A stretch of 23,284 nucleotides of DNA from DASPKX01 sp035627835 (GTDB lineage Bacteria; Verrucomicrobiota; Verrucomicrobiia; Limisphaerales; SXQI01): NCBI GenBank assembly GCA_035627835.1, contig DASPKX010000164.1, forward strand, positions 1-23,284, given 5' to 3'. Shown here piece by piece: positions 1 through 8,195 of the stretch. Each line of letters opens with the position of its first letter. The stretch's first letter is position 1. Made by a program: the position numbers and the translations under genes. The notes below the pieces were generated by a model. The model did no database searches and was not told the origin of the DNA. It saw only the letters and a list, made by a program, of their open reading frames with translations.

Positions 1-815
1 TGCACGGTAAAGCCCGCACACTTCACGTGAATGCCGGCGCCGTTTTTGACCCGGAGAAAAAACGTCTGGGCACGGTCCTTGTGTTCCATGACATCACCCG
101 CATTCAGGAACTGGAAGTTGTCCGGAAGGACTTTGTCGCCAATGTGAGCCATGAGCTGCGCACTCCCGTGACCCTTATTCAAAGCGCCGCGGAAACACTC
201 AACGACGGCGCACGCAATGACCCGGCGGCCGCTGACCGTTTCCTTCAGACAATCAGCCGGCAGTCGCAACGCCTCAGCCTCTTGCTGGATGATCTTCTCG
301 TGATTTCGGAGCTGGAGTCGGGCGGCGCGAAACTGAGCCGCGCACTGGCGCCACTTGCGCCTAAGGCTGATGAGGTGATCACTCAATTAGCGCTGCGCGC
401 TGATGCCAAGGAGATCAAAATCACCAATACCATTTCGCTGGACGAAGTGGCCTACTTCGATTCCGCTCGGTTGGAGCAGGTCTTTCTGAATCTTCTCGAA
501 AACGCCATCAAATACACCCAGCAGGGCGGCCGCGTGGAAGTCAGCGCTGAGCGTATCAACACCCAAACTGTGCGCGTCACAGTTCGCGACAACGGCCCCG
601 GCATCCCCCCGGAGGCGTGCGAGCGAGTCTTTGAGCGCTTTTACCGCGTGGATAAAGCCCGCTCGCGGAACACTGGTGGCACTGGGTTGGGTCTTTCTAT
701 CGTGAAGCACATCGTGCAAGCGCATGGAGGCCGCGTCTGGGTCCAAAGCGAACTAGGACGAGGAGCCGCTTTTCACTTCACGCTGCCCGCGCTGATGCCT
801 GTGGAAGCTCCGTAA
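1..815 (+). CDS. PhoR-like sensor histidine kinase, 3' part
   Basis: The reading frame is open from the left edge (first full codon at base 3) to TAA at 813-815, so the N-terminus (membrane anchor, most of a PAS domain) lies outside the window. Counting from the GTG at 27, the tail of a PAS-like domain (VFHDITRIQELE) leads into a HisKA H-box, FVANVSHELRTP, with the phospho-accepting His at residue 42. The ATPase domain follows: N-box LLENAIKY (Asn 159), G1 box DNGPGIP (188-194), F-box FERFYRVDKARS and G2 box GGTGLGLSIV (217-226). All catalytic boxes are intact, so this should be an active kinase. The H-box and F-box wording match the PhoR/PhoB phosphate-starvation family, but a regulator partner is not visible, so the signal sensed is inferred only from family resemblance. 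Confidence 0.93.
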   Translation, partial: HGKARTLHVNAGAVFDPEKKRLGTVLVFHDITRIQELEVVRKDFVANVSHELRTPVTLIQSAAETLNDGARNDPAAADRFLQTISRQSQRLSLLLDDLLVISELESGGAKLSRALAPLAPKADEVITQLALRADAKEIKITNTISLDEVAYFDSARLEQVFLNLLENAIKYTQQGGRVEVSAERINTQTVRVTVRDNGPGIPPEACERVFERFYRVDKARSRNTGGTGLGLSIVKHIVQAHGGRVWVQSELGRGAAFHFTLPALMPVEAP

Positions 816-836
816 CCTGGCAAGCAACCAGTGAAA

Positions 837-865
837 GCGGCCCGAGGTTCAGGCCGCAGCGGCCT
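837..865. repeat. GC-rich inverted repeat in a convergent gene gap
   Basis: GCGGCC (837-842) can pair with GGCCGC (852-857) across a 9-base loop. Overlapping it is an almost perfect palindrome, AGGCCGC-A-GCGGCCT (851-865). It lies in the 53-base gap between two convergent stop codons (815 and 869), the usual place for a shared transcription stop. There is no T-run on either strand, so it is not a standard intrinsic terminator. Confidence 0.35.
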
Positions 866-868
866 GGC

Positions 869-2146
869 TCAGTTGCCGCCAAAGCACCAAAGATGGCTCG
901 AGGTGCGGATAAACAACCTCCCGGCGGCCGGAACCACAGACGCGATAATTTGCTCATTCATGGCCGTCTCGCTCACCTTCTCGAACTTGTCTCCGACCTT
1001 TGCGACGAACACTGTTCCATCCTCACGAGCTGCGTAGAGGTGCCCGCCAGCAATTGTGGGCGAGGAGTAGTACGGTGTGCGATGATCGGCCAGTTGCCCT
1101 GTCCAGTGCGTCTTGCCTGTGGCTGGATCCAGGCAAGCCACTTCACCACGATTCCGCAGTAAATACACCCGGCCATCATGTGCCGCGGGGCTCGGCACGA
1201 AAACACCAGTGTCATCGCGGCGCCAGAGCCGTGTGGCCGACGCGGATCCCAGCTTCACACCCTCAACAGCAGCCTGGCCGCGATCATCACGGCCCACAGG
1301 AATCACAGCTATGTCACCAACGATCACGGGGCTCGCGATGTATGGCCAATAGCCAGTTTGCTTCGGATTAAAACCTCCAAGTTCCCAGAGCTTCTTCCCA
1401 TTTGACGCATCATGCGCCGTCAGATGATCCGCCCCCCAGACCAGGAGAGCATCCTTTCCGTCCGCTTTGAAAAGAACCGGTGTGGTGTAGCCATTGTCGT
1501 TTTCATTCGGAACAGAATAATTTCGGCTCTCCTTCCAGGCTAACGCTCCTGTGCCCTTATCAAAACCAGCAATCCATGATTCCCCGCTGTGCATTCGTGC
1601 CATCACCACGTGCTTGTCCGTAAGCATGGGGGAGGTGCCTTGATCCCAGAACAGTTGCTCGCGTCCGAAAGCCTCCACAAGGTTCGTTTTCCAAGTGACT
1701 TTGCCTTCAAGGCTAAGCGCCGCGAAGTTCCCGCTCTTGAAGTAAACAAAGAGATTAGTGCCGTCGGTTACCGGAGACGCATTGCCGCTGGACGCGAGGC
1801 TGCGATGCTTAGGAGGCGTCTCAGGACCAAGCTTAGTCTCCCAAACCTTCTTGCCGGTGAAGTCAAAAGCCACCACAGCGTCCTCGCCCCCGGAGGGAGA
1901 TGTGAGATAAACGCGCTCTCCATGAACAATGGGTGTGGAGGTGCCCTTGCCGGGCAGAGGCGCCTTCCAGGTCGGCTGGTTGGCATCGAGCTTTGTTGGA
2001 AACGCGCCGCCCAAAATCGAACCGTTGTACACAGGCCCGCGCCATGAAGGCCACCCCGTTTCACTCGCCGCCTGCACCGCAGTGCATAGCATTAAAAGTC
2101 CAGCTCCAACCGACGCGATCCGACCTTTATTCCCGCGAATGCTCAT
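869..2146 (-). CDS. Secreted PQQ-like beta-propeller repeat protein
   Basis: A 425-residue protein starting at the ATG at 2146. The frame is open further upstream, but this start gives a clean signal peptide: basic MSIRGNKGR, then a hydrophobic stretch ending CTAVQAA. The mature part opens with WPSWRGPVYNG, a form of the W-x-x-W/F-R-G-P motif common at the start of PQQ-type quinoprotein-like propellers of Verrucomicrobia and Planctomycetes. Repeated blades follow with GTGALAWKE, NGKKLWEL, ATGKTHW and GHLYAAREDGTVFV, the G-x-x-x-W signatures of the PQQ repeat. Related proteins are often scaffolds rather than PQQ enzymes; I see no catalytic residues of an alcohol dehydrogenase, so a binding or assembly role is more likely. 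Transcribed alone, convergent with the kinase gene. Confidence 0.88.
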   Translation of the reverse strand: MSIRGNKGRIASVGAGLLMLCTAVQAASETGWPSWRGPVYNGSILGGAFPTKLDANQPTWKAPLPGKGTSTPIVHGERVYLTSPSGGEDAVVAFDFTGKKVWETKLGPETPPKHRSLASSGNASPVTDGTNLFVYFKSGNFAALSLEGKVTWKTNLVEAFGREQLFWDQGTSPMLTDKHVVMARMHSGESWIAGFDKGTGALAWKESRNYSVPNENDNGYTTPVLFKADGKDALLVWGADHLTAHDASNGKKLWELGGFNPKQTGYWPYIASPVIVGDIAVIPVGRDDRGQAAVEGVKLGSASATRLWRRDDTGVFVPSPAAHDGRVYLLRNRGEVACLDPATGKTHWTGQLADHRTPYYSSPTIAGGHLYAAREDGTVFVAKVGDKFEKVSETAMNEQIIASVVPAAGRLFIRTSSHLWCFGGN

Positions 2147-2299
2147 GCCCCGAATATGATCACAGCAAAAAGCGGTGACAAGCCACCGCCCACCGCTCAT
2201 TGAAGACTCGTCTCTCGATTACCGTGATCACCTCTCCTTTGACCGGTCGGCCGAGTCTCCTAAAAACACAAGGCAAGCTGGCCGAAAGTTGAGTTATCC

Positions 2300-2328
2300 T
2301 TGCAATGAAAGGGGAGGGAGATTAGACA
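2300..2328 (+). promoter_or_regulatory. Weak candidate promoter for tRNA-Gly
   Basis: TTGCAA (2300-2305) and TAGACA (2323-2328) are separated by 17 bases, and the expected start would fall about a dozen bases before the tRNA. The -35 agrees well with consensus, but the -10 matches only about half. This is a position-based guess. Confidence 0.25.
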
Positions 2329-2347
2329 TGGTGCGCGTTCGGCAAGT

Positions 2348-2421
2348 GCGGGTGTGGTTCAATGGTAGAATGTGGGCTTCCCAAGCCTGAGACGAGGGTT
2401 CGATTCCCTTCACCCGCTCCA
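2348..2421 (+). tRNA. tRNA-Gly (anticodon CCC)
   Basis: A full cloverleaf of 74 bases. The acceptor arm GCGGGTG (2348-2354) pairs with CACCCGC (2411-2417). The D stem is GTTC/GAAT, the anticodon stem TGGGC/GCCTG encloses loop TTCCCAA with anticodon CCC, and the T arm is GAGGG-TTCGATT-CCCTT. The discriminator is T (2418), as usual for bacterial tRNA-Gly, and the terminal CCA is encoded (2419-2421). It reads the GGG codon. The tRNA ends only three bases before the stop codon of the opposing redoxin gene. Confidence 0.96.
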
Positions 2422-2424
2422 TCT

Positions 2425-2955
2425 TCAGTTTCGCCGGAGTTCAAGCACCTTTGCCTTCAGCTTCTCAAACGCATAGCGGTCTGCGTTCGATTTGCCGACA
2501 TAGCGAAAGACTTCTTGTCCATCTTCGTTAATCAGAATCAGCGCGGGATAATGGACGGATTCCCCGTGAAACTTGTAGCCTCCGGGAATTTTTAGCCTCG
2601 CCGCAAGAGCGGCGTCTGGGTCGCGGTAGATAGGATAGTTGTCTTTGCCCATCGCGGGCAGCTGCGCGGTCCATTTCTGGATTTCCTCAACAGAATCAGG
2701 CTTGATGAACACTTGGACCACGTTTGTCAATTCACCGGCACGATTTAGATAATCTTGTGTATGCCGGAGGCAAACCGGGCACTCCGTTTTAAGGAGAAAG
2801 TGCAGCACGACCATCGATCCACGAGCTTTCGAGAGTTCAAAAGGTTTCCCGCCAGTCATCGAAGGAAGGCTAAAGTCAGGCACCGTTGATGGAGCGGCCC
2901 ACATGCGTGCGGTGATGAATATGATCCCTAGAATGGCCCAGATTCTTTGGTGCAT
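2425..2955 (-). CDS. Exported AhpC/TSA-type redoxin (thioredoxin fold)
   Basis: A 176-residue protein from the ATG at 2955; the open frame extends 12 codons upstream (2991), but the internal Met gives a better signal sequence (MHQRIWAILGIIFITARMWAA). The mature protein begins VPDFSLPSMTGGKPFELSKARG, the typical AhpC/TSA-redoxin opening, followed by VVLHFLLKTECPVCLRH with a CPVC active site and, near the end, the cis-Pro region YPALILINEDGQEVFRYVG. A periplasmic thiol oxidoreductase or peroxiredoxin-like role is likely; the precise substrate cannot be read. CPVC differs from the CGPC of thioredoxin and the isolated Cys of typical peroxiredoxins. It lies about 180 bases downstream of the ABC-F gene on the same strand. 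Confidence 0.85.
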   Translation of the reverse strand: MHQRIWAILGIIFITARMWAAPSTVPDFSLPSMTGGKPFELSKARGSMVVLHFLLKTECPVCLRHTQDYLNRAGELTNVVQVFIKPDSVEEIQKWTAQLPAMGKDNYPIYRDPDAALAARLKIPGGYKFHGESVHYPALILINEDGQEVFRYVGKSNADRYAFEKLKAKVLELRRN

Positions 2956-3099
2956 GGCTCGTGTTTCGCACGAAAGTCCAGTGCATTTCAAGGTTTTGCC
3001 AACTTCTTGTCTCTAGTAGGCAAGGGGAGGGAGAATCGGGCGACCAACAGCCATGAAGGCGAGGCTACGACCAGCCGAGAGGCAAAACAGGAGGCATTT

Positions 3100-3115
3100 C
3101 GGCCGCGGGCGGCCG
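3100..3115. repeat. Short GC palindrome between redoxin and ABC-F genes
   Basis: CGGCCGC (3100-3106), two bases, then GCGGCCG (3109-3115). It is in the 176-base gap upstream of the redoxin start and just beyond the ABC-F stop codon (3132). It may act as a stable hairpin at the 3' end of the ABC-F mRNA, but no T-run follows on the minus strand. I see nothing else recognisable in this gap. Confidence 0.4.
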
Positions 3116-3131
3116 CGACGCTAGCGACTCA

Positions 3132-4739
3132 TCACGCAGCGACCAACGCCGCTCGGTCATCCCCGAGCCCGCCGGTTTTCTCCACGAAATAGTCGTAAGA
3201 ACCAAGATACGCGGTGACTTGCCCTGCGTTCACGTGGAGCACCTTTGTCGCCAGCTTGCGAATGAAGTGGACGTCGTGGGAGATGAACACGAGTGTGCCC
3301 TCGTACCGCTCCAACGCCATGGTGAGTGACTCAACGGTGTTGATGTCCAGGTGAGTCGTCGGCTCGTCCATCAATAGGAGATTAGGAGGATCGACGAGAA
3401 ATTTGATTAAGTTCAGGCGGCTTTTCTCACCACCGCTGAGGACCGCCGTCTTCTTGTAAATCTCCTCTTTGCGAAACATAAAGGAGCCGAGCACGCCGCG
3501 GGCTTCGTTTTCCTGCAGGGCAGGGGCGCTCGCGAGCACTTCCTCGAGGACCGTTTTCTCTGGGTCCAACGTGCCAGAACGATGCTGGCTATAGTAACCA
3601 ATTTTGGCGTTGTGACCGAGGGTCCGCTCTCCTTTTTGAAATTCCACAACTCCGGCGAGGATTTTCAGCAAGGTGGATTTGCCCGCGCCGTTGGGTCCTA
3701 CGAGCACGGTTCGCTCGCCCCGTTCGATCGTCAGATCCAACCCGGAGTAAACCTGGTGCGTTCCATAGGCCATATGGATTCCCTCGAGGGTAATCGCACG
3801 TTGGCCAATTCGCGGCGGGGGTGGGATCTGGAACCGAAAAGGCTTGGGTGGCGGCGAGGGTTTTTCGATCTTCTCCATCCGCTCAATCTGCTTCAGCTTG
3901 CTCATTGCTTGGGAAGCTTTCGAGGCGACGGAACGGAATCGATCAGCGAACTCCTGAAGCGCTTGAATCTCTTTCTGCTGGTTCTTAAACGCGGCGAGCT
4001 GTTGGTCGTAACGTTCCTCACGTTGCCGCAGGTAATCGGAATAGTTCCCAGTGTACGCGATCAACTTTTTGTCAGCGATCTCGTGAACCTGGCTGACGAT
4101 TTCGTCCATGAACTGGCGATCGTGAGAAATGAGCAGGATCGCCCCGGAGTAATGTTTTAGGTACCGCTGGAGCCAGAGCAGCGAGAGCAGATCCAAGTGA
4201 TTCGTGGGCTCGTCGAGGAGGAGCAGATCTGGCTCCATCACAAGGAGTCTCGCTAGATGGGCGCGCATTACCCAGCCCCCGCTCATCTCCTTGGCGGCGC
4301 GGTCAAAGTCCGTTTGCCGGAAACCGAGCCCAGCGAGAATTTTCTTTGCCTTCGCCTCAGCCTGAGGATCGCTCAGCGCATCGTGCTTGGCGTGTGCCTC
4401 CGCGTACTCCGGGCTGGAGACCGCGTCCCCTTTTTCCAACTCAGCGAGCTGCCTCTCAAGTTCTCCGACTTGGGTGCGCCCAGTTGCCACCTCCAGCACC
4501 GTCTCATTGCCAAGAGCTTCGCCTTCCTGCGGAAGGTAGCCGACCATGGTCCACTCATCGCGCTCGATCACCCCTTCATCCGGGGTGGCTCGCTTCAGGA
4601 TTAAGGAAAAGAGAGTCGATTTGCCCGCGCCATTAGGGCCAACGAGGGCGACACGATCCCCGTAATTTACCTGAAGGGACGCGTTCTCAAAAAGCGTCCG
4701 TCCCGCGACGGACATCTTCAGGTCACGGATGGTGAGCAT
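3132..4739 (-). CDS. ABC-F family ATPase (YbiT/Uup-like)
   Basis: A 535-residue soluble protein with two tandem ABC domains and no membrane segment, the ABC-F layout. Domain 1 has Walker A GPNGAGKST (34-42), signature KEMSGGW (150-156), Walker B LLLLDEPTNHLD (172-183) and switch His in LLISHDRQF. A charged linker (about 235-300, rich in E, K and Q, with a proline run) leads to domain 2: Walker A GPNGAGKST (348-356), signature VLSGGEKSRL (433-442), Walker B LLLMDEPTTHLD (454-465) and FISHDVHF. ABC-F proteins bind the ribosomal E site and regulate translation or protect against stalling or antibiotics. There is no long C-terminal coiled coil as in Uup; the exact subgroup is uncertain. Thirty bases separate it from the desaturase gene, suggesting co-transcription. 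Confidence 0.95.
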   Translation of the reverse strand: MLTIRDLKMSVAGRTLFENASLQVNYGDRVALVGPNGAGKSTLFSLILKRATPDEGVIERDEWTMVGYLPQEGEALGNETVLEVATGRTQVGELERQLAELEKGDAVSSPEYAEAHAKHDALSDPQAEAKAKKILAGLGFRQTDFDRAAKEMSGGWVMRAHLARLLVMEPDLLLLDEPTNHLDLLSLLWLQRYLKHYSGAILLISHDRQFMDEIVSQVHEIADKKLIAYTGNYSDYLRQREERYDQQLAAFKNQQKEIQALQEFADRFRSVASKASQAMSKLKQIERMEKIEKPSPPPKPFRFQIPPPPRIGQRAITLEGIHMAYGTHQVYSGLDLTIERGERTVLVGPNGAGKSTLLKILAGVVEFQKGERTLGHNAKIGYYSQHRSGTLDPEKTVLEEVLASAPALQENEARGVLGSFMFRKEEIYKKTAVLSGGEKSRLNLIKFLVDPPNLLLMDEPTTHLDINTVESLTMALERYEGTLVFISHDVHFIRKLATKVLHVNAGQVTAYLGSYDYFVEKTGGLGDDRAALVAA

Positions 4740-4769
4740 GAAACTGAATGGGGCCTTAAGCGCGGCGCT

Positions 4770-5828
4770 TTAACGGCGGGCGTTGCGGCAGGCGCGATAC
4801 CCGACCAATTGGCGACGCTCCTCATCCCAAAGGCGGAAACCAAGAGACTTGATACTGCGACGCAACGTGATGGGCTCGACGGTGGAGAAAAGTGGGTCGG
4901 CCTTATGGCACCGTTCTAAATTGTAATTTGGAATGCGCGAGCTTAGATGGTGGATGTGATGATAGCCGATGTTTCCTGAGAACCATTGCAGAATCCTGGG
5001 CAGCTTGTAGAAGGAGCTTCCTTCCAAGGCAGCGCGGGTGAAATCCCAATCCTCCCCGCGTTCCCAGTACACTCCCTCAAATTGATGCTGAACGTAGAAC
5101 AACCACACGCCGGCGGCGCCTGCAACAGCGGTCACAATTAATTGAATGATGAGGTAGTTCTTCAGCCCAAAGATCAGGCTCATGCCCGCGACCATCGCCA
5201 CTATGGCTAAGTTCATCCAATGCACAGAGAGCCGCTCACGCTTGCTCGCCTTTGGAGAGGGGATGCGTTGCTGTATGAGAAAAAGGTAAAGCGGAGCTAT
5301 CAAGAAGAGAATGAAAGGATTGCGTCCTAACCGATACTTGAACCGGTCCTTTGGGGAAGCGTTCAGGTACTCCTCGACCGTCCAGGTGTTTATATCCCCA
5401 GTGCCGCGCTTGTCGAGATGCCCAGAACTTGCGTGATGGATGCTGTGTTCCCAGCGCCAATGGTGGTACGGGGTTAATGTGAGGACGCCCGTGATGAAGC
5501 CAACGACGTCATTCGCCGTCCGGGATTTAAAGTATGACCCATGCCCGCAGTCATGAAAGATAATGAAAATTCGCACAACGAACCCAGCCGCCAAGACCGC
5601 CAGCGGGACCACCAGCCACCAAGAGATTGGCAGGCAGACGTACATCAGGGCCCAGAGGGCGGCATAACCACCCAAGGTGTTGACCATTTGCCAGGCGGCT
5701 CTAGGAATGGAGGGCTGCTGGAATTTTTCCACAATCGGCTTCCAGCTCGACACATCGATCTTTGGTTGTTTTGTCTGCGCCATGGGTGCTTCGGCACGAA
5801 CGGTTTGTTCTAAAGTTGGATGCGGCAT
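4770..5828 (-). CDS. Membrane fatty-acid desaturase
   Basis: A 352-residue integral membrane di-iron desaturase of the omega-6/delta-12 type. The three histidine boxes are present: HDCGH (92-96), HSIHH (128-132, within HHWRWEHSIHH) and HHIHH (290-294, followed by LSSRIPNYNL, typical of this family). Hydrophobic pairs lie between box 1 and the N-terminus (about 45-92) and between boxes 2 and 3 (about 170-250). It would introduce a double bond into an acyl chain with an electron donor such as ferredoxin or cytochrome b5, tuning membrane fluidity. The ATG at 5828 is taken as start; a second Met at residue 16 (5783) is possible because neither has a clear ribosome-binding site. It is the first gene of a likely two-gene unit with the ABC-F gene. 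Confidence 0.93.
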   Translation of the reverse strand: MPHPTLEQTVRAEAPMAQTKQPKIDVSSWKPIVEKFQQPSIPRAAWQMVNTLGGYAALWALMYVCLPISWWLVVPLAVLAAGFVVRIFIIFHDCGHGSYFKSRTANDVVGFITGVLTLTPYHHWRWEHSIHHASSGHLDKRGTGDINTWTVEEYLNASPKDRFKYRLGRNPFILFLIAPLYLFLIQQRIPSPKASKRERLSVHWMNLAIVAMVAGMSLIFGLKNYLIIQLIVTAVAGAAGVWLFYVQHQFEGVYWERGEDWDFTRAALEGSSFYKLPRILQWFSGNIGYHHIHHLSSRIPNYNLERCHKADPLFSTVEPITLRRSIKSLGFRLWDEERRQLVGYRACRNARR

Positions 5829-5842
5829 CTTACGGAAAATTC

Positions 5843-5872
5843 AATAAACCAAGTGAAAGGAGAGCATGTCAG
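5843..5872 (-). promoter_or_regulatory. Candidate promoter for desaturase/ABC-F unit
   Basis: On the minus strand CTGACA (5872-5867, five of six to TTGACA) is followed after 18 bases by TTTATT (5848-5843, four of six to TATAAT). The predicted start falls only about 8 bases before the ATG at 5828, so the mRNA would be nearly leaderless, or translation would begin at the ATG at 5783. Confidence 0.3.
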
Positions 5873-6016
5873 GAAATGGCGTTAAGCCGTAATTGCGGCC
5901 TGTTCCGGGCCCGCCCCGGCAGCACTGAGATGACATGATGTCCAACGATAAACCTCTTGCTTAATTAAAAGCATGTTCCCAACTACCGGCGTAGAATCAT
6001 CACTGAATGAAGCTCA

Positions 6017-6157
6017 CTTGAGGACTTCCCAGACCTTGAAACCGACGAGCTAGCTCGAACGGCCAAACTATCGCATCATTACGCCGCAAACGCAACAAAA
6101 GGCTTTTCTCTTTCCTTGCCTCATTTTTGTTCTGGCTCAAGCAAAATTTTGTTGTGA
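6017..6157 (+). pseudogene. Possible remnant of a DUF433-type antitoxin gene
   Basis: The frame reads LEDFPDLETDELARTAKL from base 6017, then runs to TGA at 6155-6157. The E-D-F/Y-P-D-L-x-x-x-x motif is characteristic of the C-terminal end of DUF433 (VapB45-like) antitoxins. A stop (6008) and no start codon lie just upstream, and I do not see the conserved G-x-P-x-I-x-G-T-R portion, so if real it is a scrap of a lost gene. The match is short and could be chance. Confidence 0.2.
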
Positions 6158-6203
6158 GTTTTGCCTGGATTCACGTTAAACATCAGGGGTGATCGGCAGA
6201 AAA

Positions 6204-8156
6204 ATGCTTCCACGTGGGCTTTGGCCCCTTCGAGTTTGGCTGGCTCTCGCTTTGCTTGCCCTCGGTTGCGGCTCTGTGCGCGCGCACTCAGGCCCTCACG
6301 AGGAGCCGGAGCCCCAGCCTGGACCGCATGGTTTAGCCGCTGAACTATCGCTGCTTCCGAGTTTTGGAGGCCCAAATCTCTTTCTTCGCGGTGCGACAGG
6401 CAAGACCTTCGAGGTTAAGGCCTCATCAACTGTTGATGGGCCGTTTCATCCCATCCGTCGTGTGACCATCAACGGAGCCGGCTCCACGAACATTCACGCC
6501 TGGAGCGACGTGGCCGCACCAAAACGCTTTTACCAGGCGCATGAAATGCTGCAGTTGGAGCGCGCCCCTGACTTCGAGTTGGTGGACATTAACGACCGCG
6601 CATGGAACCTCGAATACGCGCGGCGGAGCACTAATTTGCATGCTGTGGCTCTTGCGTTCGTCGGCCAGTTGAGTTCTTACAACGCCGACTCGATAAAAGC
6701 GCTGGCCGCGAGCTACAAAACTAATGAGGTGCCCGTGTGGATCATCGATTCCTCCAACGTCACCCGCTCGGAATTGAAGAGACGGGTCGCAGGACTGGGC
6801 GCTTCGAACCTGGTTGTGCTGCACGATCGGACCGGGGCAGTCGGCGATGCGTTTGCGATCAAAGCCTTCCCGACCTTCGTCTGCGTGGATCACGACGGAT
6901 ACGTGACGTACAAAGGGGCCAGGGAAGCAACGATCGGCGCGGCTGGCGCGACGGATCTCCTGGGCGCGGCTATCCAATCTGCTCGCGCACAGGCACAGCC
7001 CGAGCTACTGCTTACGGAAGCCACCGGAGCGCCGACGCCCGTGAGGCAGACCCCTTCATATAGCAGCGATATTGCTCCAATTCTGATTTCCAAATGCGCA
7101 TCCTGCCACAGCGTTGGCAATGTCGGGCCCTTTGCCATGACGAATCACGCGGTTATCACGAGTTGGGCCACTTCGATTCAGGACGAGGTTTTGGCCGGGC
7201 ACATGCCGCCATGGCATGCCGACCCTGAGTTCGGCGCTTTCGGCAACGATCGGTCCTTAACGCCAGAAGAGATTTCCAACCTGGTGAACTGGATCGAAGC
7301 AGGCGCCCCGAAGCGGGCAGGGGAGAGTGATCCGCTCACCACGTATGTTGCGCCCACAGAGGAATGGCCAGCAGAATTGGGCCCCCCTGACGCTATAATC
7401 GAGATGCCTTTGGAGCACATCAAAGCGGAAGGGGTCGAGGCTTACCGTTACAGGTTCACCAAGTCACCGTTCACCAGCAATGTCTGGTTGCGCGCTGCTT
7501 CAGTGCGCCCTTCGAACACCGCTGTCGCCCACCACATCCTGGTCGGCAAGGGGCAACACACCGCGACCTTCTTGCACGACATAGCTGGTTACGTTCCTGG
7601 CACTGAAGATCGCCCCTTTCCTGAGGGCATGGGCCGCCCGCTGGCAGCCAACTCCCCAATCACATTCGAGTTGCACTACACGACCATGGGGGTCGCAACG
7701 ACTGACAAGCCTCGTCTCGCGCTCTGGTTGCACAAAAACCCTGCGGGGCTGAAGGAGTTCAAGATTGGCTTTGCCGCTAATGTCTTCGGCCTGCGAATCC
7801 CTGCCGGGGCTTCCCATTATGTCGCGTATGCTGAGGCGCCGATTGATCGCCAGGTGACGCTTTACAGCCTGACACCGCACATGCACTTGCGCGGCAAAAG
7901 CATGCGCTTTGACTTGATCTTGCCGGACGGCCGGAAGGAGACCTTGCTCAACGTTCCGCATTACGATTTCCACTGGCAGATGACCTATCGCCTCAAGGAG
8001 CCGCGCGTGATTCCCGCAGGGTCGATCCTTCAGATTCAGGCGGCATACGACAATTCCTACATGAACATTCACAACCCAGATCCAACAGTCCAGGTGCGTT
8101 GGGGCGAGCAATCCTGGAATGAAATGCTGATCGGATATTTCGAGTACGTGGAATGA
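6204..8156 (+). CDS. Exported redoxin-like / CxxCH / PHM-like copper monooxygenase fusion protein
   Basis: 650 residues from the ATG at 6204 (a GTG at 6189 is also in frame). A signal peptide (MLPRGLWPLRVWLALALLALGC) has a lipobox-like cysteine. Next come a His-rich segment, a thioredoxin-fold domain (about 120-265) ending with FPTFVCVDHDGYV but lacking a CxxC or single active Cys, then a haem c-like site CASCH (298-302) with downstream GHMPPWH (Met 334 a candidate axial ligand). The C-terminal third resembles the two-domain copper type II ascorbate-dependent monooxygenases (PHM/DBM): His-His 443-444 in AHHILVG, His 491 in FELHYTT, His 559 and 561 in TPHMHLRGK and Met 641 in WNEM match the CuH and CuM ligand sets. 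An outer-surface or periplasmic oxidation using haem-delivered electrons is an inference. Monocistronic by position. Confidence 0.85.
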   Translation: MLPRGLWPLRVWLALALLALGCGSVRAHSGPHEEPEPQPGPHGLAAELSLLPSFGGPNLFLRGATGKTFEVKASSTVDGPFHPIRRVTINGAGSTNIHAWSDVAAPKRFYQAHEMLQLERAPDFELVDINDRAWNLEYARRSTNLHAVALAFVGQLSSYNADSIKALAASYKTNEVPVWIIDSSNVTRSELKRRVAGLGASNLVVLHDRTGAVGDAFAIKAFPTFVCVDHDGYVTYKGAREATIGAAGATDLLGAAIQSARAQAQPELLLTEATGAPTPVRQTPSYSSDIAPILISKCASCHSVGNVGPFAMTNHAVITSWATSIQDEVLAGHMPPWHADPEFGAFGNDRSLTPEEISNLVNWIEAGAPKRAGESDPLTTYVAPTEEWPAELGPPDAIIEMPLEHIKAEGVEAYRYRFTKSPFTSNVWLRAASVRPSNTAVAHHILVGKGQHTATFLHDIAGYVPGTEDRPFPEGMGRPLAANSPITFELHYTTMGVATTDKPRLALWLHKNPAGLKEFKIGFAANVFGLRIPAGASHYVAYAEAPIDRQVTLYSLTPHMHLRGKSMRFDLILPDGRKETLLNVPHYDFHWQMTYRLKEPRVIPAGSILQIQAAYDNSYMNIHNPDPTVQVRWGEQSWNEMLIGYFEYVE

Positions 8157-8195
8157 GTGCGGGTTTAAGCCCCCTGGATCGCGCAGCAGTTTGAG

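Larger units (their letters stand above)
5829..6203. other. Long divergent intergenic region
   Basis: This 375-base stretch separates the desaturase (minus) and the copper-protein gene (plus) and must hold both promoters. Visible items are a candidate minus-strand promoter (5843-5872), a GC hairpin CCGGG/CCCGG (5905-5909 with 5915-5919), the palindrome GAGCTAGCTC (6046-6055), the palindrome CAAAATTTTG (6142-6151) flanked by CTCA (6136-6139) and TGAG (6155-6158), and a short open frame resembling the tail of a DUF433-type antitoxin (6017-6157). I find no tRNA-like or riboswitch fold that I can name. Confidence 0.6.

Noticed and set aside
387..746. 119-codon minus-strand open frame inside the histidine kinase
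   Set aside because: It is antisense to the HisKA/ATPase region, whose motifs are intact on the plus strand; the translation shows no domain.
3100..3115. GC palindrome as an intrinsic terminator for the ABC-F gene
   Set aside because: Loop of two bases and no T-run on the minus strand; listed only as an inverted repeat.
3582..4160. 192-codon plus-strand open frame opposite the ABC-F gene
   Set aside because: It lies wholly within the ABC-F coding region, whose motifs are unambiguous; a high-GC shadow frame.
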